From Roseiarcus sp963709185 (GTDB lineage: Bacteria; Pseudomonadota; Alphaproteobacteria; Rhizobiales; Beijerinckiaceae): DNA of 64,000 bases. The number at the start of each line of letters is the position of its first letter. The stretch's first letter is position 1. The position numbers and the translations under genes are program-made. Below are positions 55,601 to 64,000 of this stretch, one piece after another. The notes beneath the pieces were generated by a model. The model was not told the DNA's origin and ran no database searches. It was given only the letters and a program-made list of their open reading frames with translations. The stretch covers positions 372,001 through 436,000 of the forward strand of contig CAVPVQ010000015.1 of assembly GCA_963709185.1 (NCBI GenBank). The letters run 5' to 3'.

Positions 55601-55768
55601 GCGGCAAGCCCTAGTTGGGTCGCGCCTGACGTGACGTCTCATGACGTCGCCGGGACGGAATGCTCGGCGCGCCTCGTGCGCCAAGTGTTTTTTGCGCAGT
55701 CGGGCGGCGCAGCGCCTGCGAGTTCTTGGAGGACCGGGAACCGCAGCCTAGCCAAAAGAGGAGGCGCG

Positions 55769-57326
55769 GTGTCCGACAGCGTTCTGAAAATGGTCGGCAT
55801 CAGCAAGTCGTTCGGGGGCGTCGCCGCGCTAAGGAACGTCGACCTGGAGCTTCGCGCCGGCGAAGTCCACGCGCTATTGGGAGAGAACGGCGCGGGCAAG
55901 AGTTCGCTGATGAAGATCCTGATGGGCGTTCACCAGCCCGACGAGGGCGAACTCATCGTCGGCGGCGGACGGGTGCGTTTCTCCAATCCTGCCGAGGCGC
56001 AACGCAACCGCGTCTCCATGGTGTACCAGGAATTCGGCCTGGTTCACTCCCTCAGCGTCACCGAAAACATTCTTCTGGGCCGTCTGCCTACGCGCTTCGG
56101 AAAGGTCGACTGGTCAAAGGCGCGGACGCTGGCCGCGCAATTCCTCGGGCGCATCGGCAGCCGCGTCTCTTGCGAATTCGATCGTCGGCGACCTGAAGGT
56201 CGCCGACCAGCAGGAGGTCGAAATCGCCCGCGCGCTGTCCTATGATCCGCTGGTCTTCATCATGGACGAGCCGTCTTCGGCCCTGTCGCGCGTCGAAATC
56301 GACAATCTCTACGCCCTCGTCAACGTGCTGAGGAACAATGGCATCGCCGTCGTTTACATCACGCACAAGCTGGACGAAGTTTTCGCCCTCGCAGACCGCG
56401 TCACCATCCTGCGCGACGGTAGGCGCGCGGGGACATTCGCGATCCGCGACCTCGATATGGCGACGCTCGTCGAGTCCATGACCGGCAAGCCGGTCGACGA
56501 CAACGCGGTCCGCTACACCGCCGGCGCCAAGCGTGCAGGGAACATCGTCGAGCTGGTCAACTTTAGCGCCGAGGGTCTGTTCGACGGGTTGAGCTTTGAA
56601 GTCGGCAAGGGCAGCGTGGTCGGGGTCGCGGGCGTGATCGGCGCGGGCAAGAGCGAGCTCGCGCGGGCGATGGTCGGCGCGCTGCCCAAGGACGTCCTGA
56701 TCACCGGCCAGGTGATTTTCGACGGATCGCCCGTGGACCCGCGCGCGATGACGCCGAACAAGGCCAGGCGGCTCGGCATGGGATTCGTCAGCGAGGACCG
56801 GCAAGCGGAAGGCATAGTCCAGCAGCAGTCGGTCCAGTTCAATATCGTCCTTCCGGCGCTGAGAAGAGTCACCGCCGGCTTCGTATTGATCGACCGCGTC
56901 GCGCGAACGCTCGCCTGTGCGATCATGGATACTCTCGGATTGCGTCCTCGAGAGCCGACGAAACTCGTCCATCTGCTCAGCGGCGGCAACCAACAGAAGG
57001 TCGTGATCGGAAAGTGGCTCGCCGCGAAGTCGCGGTTCCTGATTCTCGATGAGCCGACTCGCGGGATCGACATCGGCGCGCGCCACGAAATCTACGACGT
57101 CATCCGGCGGCAGGCCCGCGACAACGGTCTGGGGGTTTTGTTACTCTCGTCGGACATGCGAGAGATTCTCGTCGCCTCGGATCGCATCTTGATCATGTCC
57201 CAGGGGCGAATCACGCGGGAGGTGGCGCCCGATCGCGTCACCGAGCGGGAGTTGCTTGATATGGTCCTTCCTCTCAAGCCATTGGCCGAGGCGGAGACCT
57301 CGGCGGCGTTCGGTGGCGCGGACTGA
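55769..57326 (+). CDS. Sugar-type ABC importer ATPase (two ATPase domains), frameshifted
   Basis: This is a RbsA-like double ATPase of about 518 residues. A GTG at 55769 follows AGAGGAGG. Domain one has LLGENGAGKSSLMKILMGVH. An extra T near 56170 breaks the frame after GRIGSRVS; the next frame carries VGDLKVADQQEVEIARALSY and FIMDEPSSALSRVEIDNLYA. Domain two has GVIGAGKSELARAMVGALP, HLLSGGNQQKVVIGKWLA and FLILDEPTRGIDIGARHEI. It ends in a TGATG overlap with the first permease. Confidence 0.9.
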
Positions 57327-58309
57327 TGTGGCGGCTCGCTCGAAACGGCGATTTCCTTCGCTTCATCGTCCTCGCCGCCCTGGTGATCGTGTTTGGACGG
57401 CTGACCAACGGCGTCACCTACAGCCCGCTCGGCATACAAAATGTGCTTTTGCAATGTTCGGTGGTCGGTATCGCGGCGATTGGGCAGACATTTGTGATTC
57501 TCACGGGAGCGATCGACGTCTCGCTCTATGGAACGGGCGTGCTCGCCAGCGTTCTGGGCGCGTCCGCCTTGACCAGCCGCTTCGATCTGAATCTGTTCGG
57601 CGGCGACCCTGTGCCGATCGCGGCCGGCGTCGCGATCATGCTCGCTGTCGGCCTGACGATGGGGCTGCTGAACGGCCTTCTCGTCGCGTGGCTTCGCATC
57701 CCCTCTCTCGTCGCGACGCTTGGCGTCTGGCAGATCGGTTTTGGCGTCGCACAGCTGATTGGCGGCGGCTACACGATCACCAATCTTTCTCCTGACCTCA
57801 GCGTCTTTGGGCAGACGTCGGTCGGAGGCGTGCCGATCCCGGTGATCGAAATGCTGGCGCTGTTCGCGATCGCAGCGTTCGTGCTGCATCATACGCCATT
57901 CGGCCGATCGGTCTATGCGACGGGCGGGAATGCGACCAGCGCCTATCTGTCGGGCATCAAGGTCCGCCGCGTTCAGATGATCGTCTTCCTCATCTCGGGC
58001 CTGATGGTCAGCCTCGCCGCGGTCTCGATCGCCTCGCGCATGATGGCCGTTTCAATACGAACCTTGAGCGGTTTGCAGATCGACAGCATCGCGGCCGTGA
58101 CCATAGGGGGCGTCAGCATTTTCGGGGGCAGCGGCACCATTGTCGGCGTGCTGCTCGGAACCCTCATCTTGGCGGTCATCGACAGTGGACTCGGCGCGCT
58201 TGGCGCCACGACCGACATCCAGAACACCCTCAAGGGAGCGATCATCATCCTCGCGGTCGCAGTCGAATACTTCCGCCCGCGCGAACGCCTGAGACGCGTC
58301 ATCGCATGA
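57326..58309 (+). CDS. Sugar-type ABC importer permease 1
   Basis: This is an inner-membrane permease of 327 residues with about ten helices. Family features are GQTFVILTGAIDVSLYGTGV, LLVAWLRIPSLVATLGVWQI and AAVTIGGVSIFGGSGTIVGV. It is coupled to the ATPase gene upstream (TGATG) and to permease 2 downstream (ATGA), so the two permeases probably form a heterodimer. Confidence 0.92.
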   Translation: MWRLARNGDFLRFIVLAALVIVFGRLTNGVTYSPLGIQNVLLQCSVVGIAAIGQTFVILTGAIDVSLYGTGVLASVLGASALTSRFDLNLFGGDPVPIAAGVAIMLAVGLTMGLLNGLLVAWLRIPSLVATLGVWQIGFGVAQLIGGGYTITNLSPDLSVFGQTSVGGVPIPVIEMLALFAIAAFVLHHTPFGRSVYATGGNATSAYLSGIKVRRVQMIVFLISGLMVSLAAVSIASRMMAVSIRTLSGLQIDSIAAVTIGGVSIFGGSGTIVGVLLGTLILAVIDSGLGALGATTDIQNTLKGAIIILAVAVEYFRPRERLRRVIA

Positions 58310-59329
58310 CGCTCGAACCGGGAAATGAAAAGGCGCTGTCCGAGCGCGCCGCCGGGGCCGATCGAAGCTTCGCGCTGGGCGTTCTGAAGAACGACAACCT
58401 CGCCCGGTTTCTCTTCTTGTTCGCGCTGGTGATCGCGTTCGCAATCGTCACGCAAGGGGCGGCCGTCAGCGGCGCCAATATCGCCAATGTGCTGGTCCAG
58501 TCGGCCATCGCGGGAATTGCCGGCTGCGGCCAGGCGTTCGTCGTACTGACCGCGGGCCTCGATTTGTCGGTGAGCGGAATCGTCGCGGTTTCGATGATGA
58601 TCGGCGGCAGCCTGATCACGTCGGATCCTCGGGTGAGCCTGTTCGGTTCGGCGGTCTCGCCGCTGTTGGCCCTGCCCCTGATGGTCATCGTAGCCGGGGC
58701 ATTCGGCGTCGCCAACGGTTATCTCGTCGCCCGATTCCGGCTGCCGGCGCTCGTTGTGACCTTGGGTAGCTGGCAGATCGCCAACGGCCTCGCTTATCAG
58801 GTCACCGGCAAAGGATTTGTGGACAATATACCGCCGGGCATCGCCGCGGTGGGCCAAGGCCACATTCTTTCCCTTCCGATTCCGGTGGTCATCCTGTTCG
58901 CGATCGTGGGCCTCAGCTATTTCCTGCTGCACCACACGTCTTTCGGCGCGCAGGTGTATGCGGTTGGCGGCAACCCGAAGACGTCATTTATCAGCGGCGT
59001 GCGCGGTCCAGCGCATTCGCATCATGGCTTTCGGCATCGCAGGGCTGCTCTACGGCGTCGGCGCGGTCATCAGCATGTCGAGCTATCTGAGCGCCACGAT
59101 GGCGCAGACGGCGGGCCTCGAGCTGTCGACCATCTCGGCGGTGGCGATCGGCGGCGTCAGCCTGTCTGGCGGCAAAGGCACGATGATCGGTGTGCTGATA
59201 GGCACACTGATCATCGGGGTGGTCGACAACGGTCTGAGCATCATGGGCGTTGGCCCCGCCTATCAGGCGATCCTGAAAGGATTGATCATCATCGCGGCTG
59301 TTGCGCCGGATTCTCTTCGAAGACGATGA
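58306..59329 (+). CDS. Sugar-type ABC importer permease 2, frameshifted
   Basis: This is a second permease of about 340 residues. The first part has GCGQAFVVLTAGLDLSVSGI, VARFRLPALVVTLGSWQIA and AQVYAVGGNPKTSFISGV. Near 59003 one extra G breaks the frame. The rest (VQRIRIMAFGIAGLLYGVGA, ISAVAIGGVSLSGGKGTMIG, VGPAYQAILKGLIIIAAVA) continues in the next frame to about 59329. The literal frame runs on to 59577 as nonsense. Confidence 0.87.
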
Positions 59330-59467
59330 GCGACGCCGGTCCGCCGCGCGTTCCGCCAGAGAGCGGGACGATCCGCGTACCACGAAATCAGATCGCAGCG
59401 CACGCGAACCGAGTCGCCCCGGAGGTCGCCTTTCGCCATCATGGCGCTGGTTTCGCCAGGCGGTGGC

Positions 59468-60661
59468 TCAGGCGGCGGCCCCCTCCCCTTCGGCGAGGTC
59501 CTGGTAAACGGCGCTTTCGAAGGCGTCGTAAAGACGCAGCACCGCCGGATCGGCGAAGGGCAGGATTTGGGTCATAACGAGACCGCCGACGCTTTTTGCG
59601 CGGTCGATCCAGAAATAGGTGTTGGCGAGGCCGGCCCAGCTCAGGCTGCCCCCGCTTCGTCCTGTCGGCGACGGATCGGGGTTGATCAGGAAGCTCAAGC
59701 CCCAGCGTTGAACCATGTCGGGAAAGAAGTCGACGTCATTGGAGTTGCTGCGCATCACGCTCTTGAGAACCCCCGCCCTGATGTCGCCGATATTGTTCTG
59801 CGCCATCAGGGCGACCGTCCGCGGCTCGAGCACGCGAACGCCATTGGGGCCCACGCCCTCGTTCAGGATCATTTGGATGAACGTGATGTAGTCCATGGGC
59901 GCGCCATAGAGGCCGCCGCCGCCCATGTGGAACTCCGGCTCCTGCGGCACTTCAAGCGCGATGGCGACGAGAGAGCCGTCCGCCTGGCGCTGATGCACGG
60001 TCGCCAACCGTGCGCGCTGCGATTCGCTTAGACGGAAACCGGTGTCAGCCATCTCCAGCGGATCGAGGAGGTGATCGCGCAGATAGGCCGACAAGGTCTT
60101 CCCGCTCACCGCCTCGACCAACTGACCAACCCAGTCGATGCTGATGCCGTAATCCCAGCGCTCGCCGGGATCGGCGGTCAGCGGCACCAGCAGCGATTTG
60201 CGTCGGCAATGGATCAGGCTGGGGAGGTCGTTCATCTCCATGTATCGACCGATGGCGCTGTTCCAGATGTCGTAGCTGAAGCCCGAAGTGTGGGTGAGCA
60301 GATGGCGCAGCGTTATAGCCCTCCTGGCCGGGCGAACGCGCGGCGCTCCGTTCGCGTCGAACCCTTCGAGCACTTGCGGCGAAGCGAGGGGCGGCAGCAG
60401 GCGACCGACCGGTTCGTCGAGATCGGCCCTGCCTTGCTCGACGAGCTGCATGGCGGCTGTCGCGACGAGCGCTTTGGTCATCGACGCGAGCCAGAACACG
60501 GTGTCGAGGGTCATTTCGGCCGATTGGTCAACGCCCCGCTTGCCGAACGCGCTTTCGTAGAGCACATGACGACCGTTGGCCGCGACTGCGACCACGCCCG
60601 GGACCTCGCCGACCGCGACGGCGCGGGCAAGCGTCTCGTCGATGCTTTTGAGGATGCCCAT
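59468..60661 (-). CDS. Serine hydrolase of the class C beta-lactamase family
   Basis: This is a 397-residue hydrolase without a clear signal peptide, so probably a cytosolic esterase or amidase (EstB-like). The nucleophile motif is SMTK (Ser60, Lys63) in FWLASMTKALVATAAMQL. The Tyr motif is YGIS (Tyr171) in GERWDYGISIDWVGQL. The conserved HTSGFSYDIW and GGGGLYGAPMDYITF follow. The start is the ATG at 60661 after AGGAATTG; a longer frame to 60778 is not family-like. It is downstream of the second ABC importer on the same strand, so it may open the imported compound. Confidence 0.88.
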   Translation of the reverse strand: MGILKSIDETLARAVAVGEVPGVVAVAANGRHVLYESAFGKRGVDQSAEMTLDTVFWLASMTKALVATAAMQLVEQGRADLDEPVGRLLPPLASPQVLEGFDANGAPRVRPARRAITLRHLLTHTSGFSYDIWNSAIGRYMEMNDLPSLIHCRRKSLLVPLTADPGERWDYGISIDWVGQLVEAVSGKTLSAYLRDHLLDPLEMADTGFRLSESQRARLATVHQRQADGSLVAIALEVPQEPEFHMGGGGLYGAPMDYITFIQMILNEGVGPNGVRVLEPRTVALMAQNNIGDIRAGVLKSVMRSNSNDVDFFPDMVQRWGLSFLINPDPSPTGRSGGSLSWAGLANTYFWIDRAKSVGGLVMTQILPFADPAVLRLYDAFESAVYQDLAEGEGAAA

Positions 60662-60722
60662 CAATTCCTCCCTTGCGCTTGCCCGCGACGCGCGAAGCAA
60701 AGTCGATCGCGACGTCTGAAGC

Positions 60723-61536
60723 CTACGAGGCCGCGGCGGCGCCGAGCGCGTTGAGACCGCCGAGTTCTCCCGCGACATCGTCCATCGTTTCGCCGCCGGC
60801 CATAAGGTTGAGGACTTCGAGACCGCTCTTTTCGCCGCGTCGAAAACTCGCCGCGACGCGTCCCTGGATCAATACGACGAAATGATCGCCCACCGACAAG
60901 GCATGATGAGCGTTGTGCGTTATGAAAACGATGCCGACGCCACCCGATTTCGCCAGATTGGTGAAGCGCAGCACCGTAGCGGCTTCCTTGACGCCAAGGG
61001 CGGACGTCGGCTCGTCGAGAATGAGCACCTTGGCGCCGAAATACATCGCGCGGCCGATGGCGAGCACCTGCCGCTCGCCGCCAGACAGCGTGCCGACGAG
61101 CTGCTCACCGTCACGCACGCGAGAAATGCCGAATTCGACGAATTTGCTCCAGGGCGATGCGATTGATCGCCGCGGTGTCGAGGCGCGTGAACGGCGGACG
61201 GCCCTTTTTCAGTTCCGCGCCCAGAAAGAAATTTCGACCGACGCTCATCAGGGGGATCGTGCCGACGTCCTGATGTACGGTGGCGACGCCCATCGCGCGC
61301 GCTTCGCGCGGATCGGCGAAGCGGGTCTCGCGCCCCTCGACATACATCGTTCCGCTGGTCGGCTGATGGAACCCGGATAGTATCTTGATGAGGGTCGACT
61401 TGCCTGCGCCATTGTCGCCGAGCAGACAGACGACTTGCCCGGCGCGCACCGCCATCGACACGTCGGTGAGGGCGTCCACGCCGGCAAAACGCTTGCAGAT
61501 ATTGCGCAGTTCGACGAGGGGAGCGTTCTCGGTCAT
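60723..61536 (-). CDS. Sugar-type ABC importer ATPase (single domain), frameshifted
   Basis: This is a single ATPase domain of about 270 residues, as in FrcA. From the ATG at 61536 (MTENAPLVELRNICKRFAGV), Walker A is CLLGDNGAGKSTLIKILSGF, with TVHQDVGTIPLMSVGRNFF near the Q-loop. Near 61143 one extra base breaks the frame. The next frame has VGTLSGGERQVLAIGRAM (signature), LILDEPTSALGVKEAATVL (Walker B) and VFITHNAHHAL (H-switch). Confidence 0.88.
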
Positions 61537-61543
61537 CGCACGC

Positions 61544-62584
61544 CTATCCAACGCTCATCGCCAGTCGCCGGAAATAACTGTTGGCGAGGACGGCCAGCAT
61601 CAGGAGCACTCCAAGAAAGAGTTGAACCCAGTCGGTGCTCCAGCCGGTGTAGAAAATTCCGACGCTGATGACTCCGTAGATCACCGTCCCGAGGAAGACC
61701 CCGAACGCCGACCCGTAACCGCCGCCGAGAAGCACGCCGCCAATCACCGCGACGATCGGCGCCTGAAAGACATATCCAAGGCCGGCGGTCGCGTTGCCGG
61801 CGTTGAACTCCATCGCCTGTATCACGCCGACGAGCGCCGAAGCGAGGCCGGTGGCGGCGAAAAGCGCGGTCTTGACGAGACCCGTCGGCACGCCCGCGCC
61901 CCTCGCCGCCGTGAGATTGCCGCCGGTGGCGAAGATCCAGTTGCCGAACTGGGTGCGCGCCAACACCCAGCCGGCCAGCACCGTCACGGCGATCCACCAG
62001 CCGATGGCGATGTTCGCCTGGCCCCACGTCGATGCGAACACCGCGTGCGACAACGGCGTCGAAGTCACAGAAACGCTGGTGGTGTTGGTGAGCAGGCGTG
62101 CAAAACCCAGGGACAGTCCGCCGACGCTGAAGCTGCTCGCCAGCGTCACGATAAAAGACGGCAACCCCGTCCGCACCGTGAGGTAGCCGTTGAGCAGTCC
62201 GGTCGCCAGCCCCGTCAGCAGCGCCACGGCGATCATGAGCCAGATCGGCAGGCCATAGATCGTCGACCCGATCGCCACGATGATCGAGGCGGCTCCAACG
62301 AGCGATCCGACCGAGAGATCGAACTCGCCGGCCACCATCAGCAGGCCGACCGGGATGGCGATGATGCCGAGCTCGGCGGCAGTATTCATCCATCCGGCGG
62401 TTGCGTCGATCGTCACGAACCCCGCGCCCTGGGTGGTGACGGCGAAGAACGCATAGACCAGGACGGTCGCCATGAAGGCGCCGAATTCCGGACGCCGTGC
62501 GATGCGTCCGGGCGAGAAGCGCCGCGACGGAGCCGCCTCGGCGAGGCTCTCGACCGGCGCCGTCGCATTCGCGCTGGAATTCAT
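61544..62584 (-). CDS. Sugar-type ABC importer permease (second system)
   Basis: This is an inner-membrane permease of 346 residues, intact. The motif region is GLLMVAGEFDLSVGSLVGAA, followed by LTVRTGLPSFIVTLASSFS and the EAA-like segment QAPIVAVIGGVLLGGGYGSA. It is preceded by its binding protein and followed after 7 bases by the ATPase. Only one permease gene is present, so it likely acts as a homodimer. Confidence 0.92.
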   Translation of the reverse strand: MNSSANATAPVESLAEAAPSRRFSPGRIARRPEFGAFMATVLVYAFFAVTTQGAGFVTIDATAGWMNTAAELGIIAIPVGLLMVAGEFDLSVGSLVGAASIIVAIGSTIYGLPIWLMIAVALLTGLATGLLNGYLTVRTGLPSFIVTLASSFSVGGLSLGFARLLTNTTSVSVTSTPLSHAVFASTWGQANIAIGWWIAVTVLAGWVLARTQFGNWIFATGGNLTAARGAGVPTGLVKTALFAATGLASALVGVIQAMEFNAGNATAGLGYVFQAPIVAVIGGVLLGGGYGSAFGVFLGTVIYGVISVGIFYTGWSTDWVQLFLGVLLMLAVLANSYFRRLAMSVG

Positions 62585-62663
62585 CGCCGCTCCACGCCGC
62601 CTTTGGAACCGGTAAAGTGCGGCGGCCGTCTTTCACGGCCGCCGCATCGCTTCATCGCGAGGT

Positions 62664-63687
62664 TCAGGACGCGCCGCGAACGCCCGGATGCTCCCTGTTG
62701 ATGCGCAACACCTCATCGACGTTGTCCTTGGTGATCATCAACGGGCCGGTCGATATCTGGCCCTTCGGCTTCATGCCGAATTCGACATATTGGTACGCAG
62801 CGAGCAGCGCGTAATATCCGTCGAGATAGGGTTGCAGATCCGCGATGAAGAGCAGCTTGCCTTTCTTAAGCGCATCGAGCGAGCCGAGCGACAGGCCGAG
62901 CGACCCGTTGACGACCTTGTCGCTCTTGCCGAGCTGGTCGATCGCCTCGACCGAGTTCGACCGCCTGCGCCGCGCCAATCGTCCACACCGCGTCGAGTTC
63001 CGGATGCGACTGGAGCTGGCCCTTGATCGCCTGCACGACGAGCGTTGGATTGCTGGCGTCGGAGAACTGGATCATGAGCACGGTCGACGAGCCGCCCGCC
63101 GCCTTGAACGCGTCGTCGTAGCCCGCGCAGTCGAGATCAAGCGTCTTGTTGCCCGGCACATGATCCACGCAGAGGCCATGCTTCGCGCCCGCTTTGATTT
63201 CGAGGTTCGCGACCGCGCGCCCGAGTTCGCGCGCACTGAAGCCTACGTAGCCGATCGCGCCGTCCTCCTCCCAGGAGGCGCCGCCGTCGTGCTGGATGAT
63301 GACGGGAATGCCGCCCGCCGTAATCTCCTTGATCATCGGATCAAGCGTGTCAGGGAAGTAATTGCCGATCACCATCGCCGCCGGTTTGCGGCTCGCCGCC
63401 TGCTTGAGCAGCTTGGCGTAGTCGACGACGAAATTGTTGGGGTCAGTGCCCGTCACCCACTGATAGTTGACCTTGAGGTCGCGGGCGGCGTCGTCGGCGC
63501 CCTTCTTCATCGCGCCGAAAAAGGGATCCCACAGCGGACCGCCCATCATAATGATCGTCGGAGTTTCGGCGGCCGACGCTTGCTGCGCCTGCACCGCCAC
63601 GCCCGTCACAGCCGCCGCGAACAGCGCGCCGGCAACCGCCGTCGCGCGCAACATGCCCACAGCCGAGATGCTTCCAAAACCCGCCAT
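62664..63687 (-). CDS. Sugar-type ABC importer substrate-binding protein (second system), frameshifted
   Basis: This is a periplasmic receptor of about 340 residues. The ATG at 63687 follows a GGGAGGGAA site. The signal peptide includes MLRATAVAGALFAAAVTG with cleavage near ASAAE. The mature part has TIIMMGGPLWDPFFGAMKKG and AAMVIGNYFPDTLDPMIKE. Near 62957 one extra base breaks the frame after VWTIGAAQAV. The C-terminal part (VEAIDQLGKSDKVVNGSLGL, YLDGYYALLAAYQYVEFGM) ends at 62664. The ligand is unknown. Confidence 0.87.
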
Positions 63688-64000
63688 GATTCCCTCCCCT
63701 GGTGCATCTCATTGAGCGCCCGCGAAGGGGCGCAACCTGAATATGCCGCGATTATTATATGTATGGCGGCGCGCTCGCCGGAGTTGCCAATCGGAAGCTC
63801 CGCATCGCCGGTCGCGATGAAGACGCCCGATTGATCGATTGTTTTGCATAGGAATTCATCACCGGCAGTCGGCGCGTCCGCCGTCAGGTCGGGCGCCAGC
63901 AATTTGCGTCGTGAAGCGCGATGACGACGTTCCCAACCACGACTTCGGCGCGCCGGATGCGTTTTCTATAAAACGCGCGTCGAACCGCCTCGAGCCGTGT
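63688..64000. other. Right edge, no supported gene
   Basis: About 310 bases upstream of the second binding-protein gene. The stretch near 63740-63765 is AT-rich (ATTATTATATGTATGG) and may contain its promoter. A minus-strand frame open from the right edge to a TGA at 63884 could be the end of a gene outside the window, but I recognise nothing in it. Confidence 0.35.

Noticed and set aside
50160..61160. Frame breaks lying close to GAATTC sites (50171, 56174, 61132), suggesting cloning or ligation scars
   Set aside because: Only three of about sixteen breaks are near such a site; the others, including nuoL, nuoG and nnr, are not.

Overview
The window is high-GC DNA with the codon bias of an alphaproteobacterium, most likely a member of the Hyphomicrobiales (Rhizobiales). 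The main support is gene order. It carries a nuoA-N operon running into birA, rnj and a methylmalonyl-CoA epimerase gene, and a separate tig-clpP-clpX-lon-hup block. Genus cannot be set from sequence alone. I see no rRNA, CRISPR array, complete insertion sequence or prophage.

Layout. 0-4.3 kb: a cut-off sodium:solute symporter, an orphan TRAP binding protein, a hydroxyisobutyrate-dehydrogenase-like reductase and a frameshifted SRPBCC gene. 4.4-8.5 kb: a VOC protein, an AraC regulator, a decayed patch, a toxin-antitoxin operon with two extra genes, and a glutathione transferase. 8.8-12.7 kb: a membrane histidine kinase, an AhpD-like protein, a beta-carbonic anhydrase and an unknown secreted protein. 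12.7-31.2 kb (minus strand): mce, rnj, birA and all 14 complex I genes. The operon is interrupted by a pentapeptide-repeat gene (between nuoF and nuoG) and a four-helix-bundle gene between inverted short repeats (between nuoC and nuoD). 31.4-40.3 kb: tRNA-Asp, tRNA-Val and tRNA-Leu, HU, Lon with a visible heat-shock-type promoter and a terminator, ClpX, ClpP and trigger factor. 40.5-44.2 kb: a multicopper-oxidase-fold protein that has lost most copper ligands, a DUF6165-like protein, the NAD(P)HX repair enzyme and tRNA-Asn.

44.3-48.8 kb is a complete nickel-pincer-nucleotide module. larA (minus) lies opposite larC-larE-larB (plus), so the enzyme and the whole cofactor pathway sit together. 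49.1-63.7 kb is a catabolic and transport locus. It holds a MetE-like zinc methyltransferase, an UPF0261/Tm-1-like protein paired with a PEP-hydrolase-family TIM barrel, a Gfo/Idh/MocA oxidoreductase, a four-gene sugar-type ABC importer, and a second three-gene sugar-type ABC importer with a serine hydrolase. The substrate is unknown.

A caution for every user: at least twelve genes contain reading-frame breaks, mostly one extra base, including essential-looking nuoL and nuoG. Because this pattern covers core and accessory genes alike, many are probably sequence errors rather than pseudogenes. For such genes I give the span of the whole gene as restored by joining frames.
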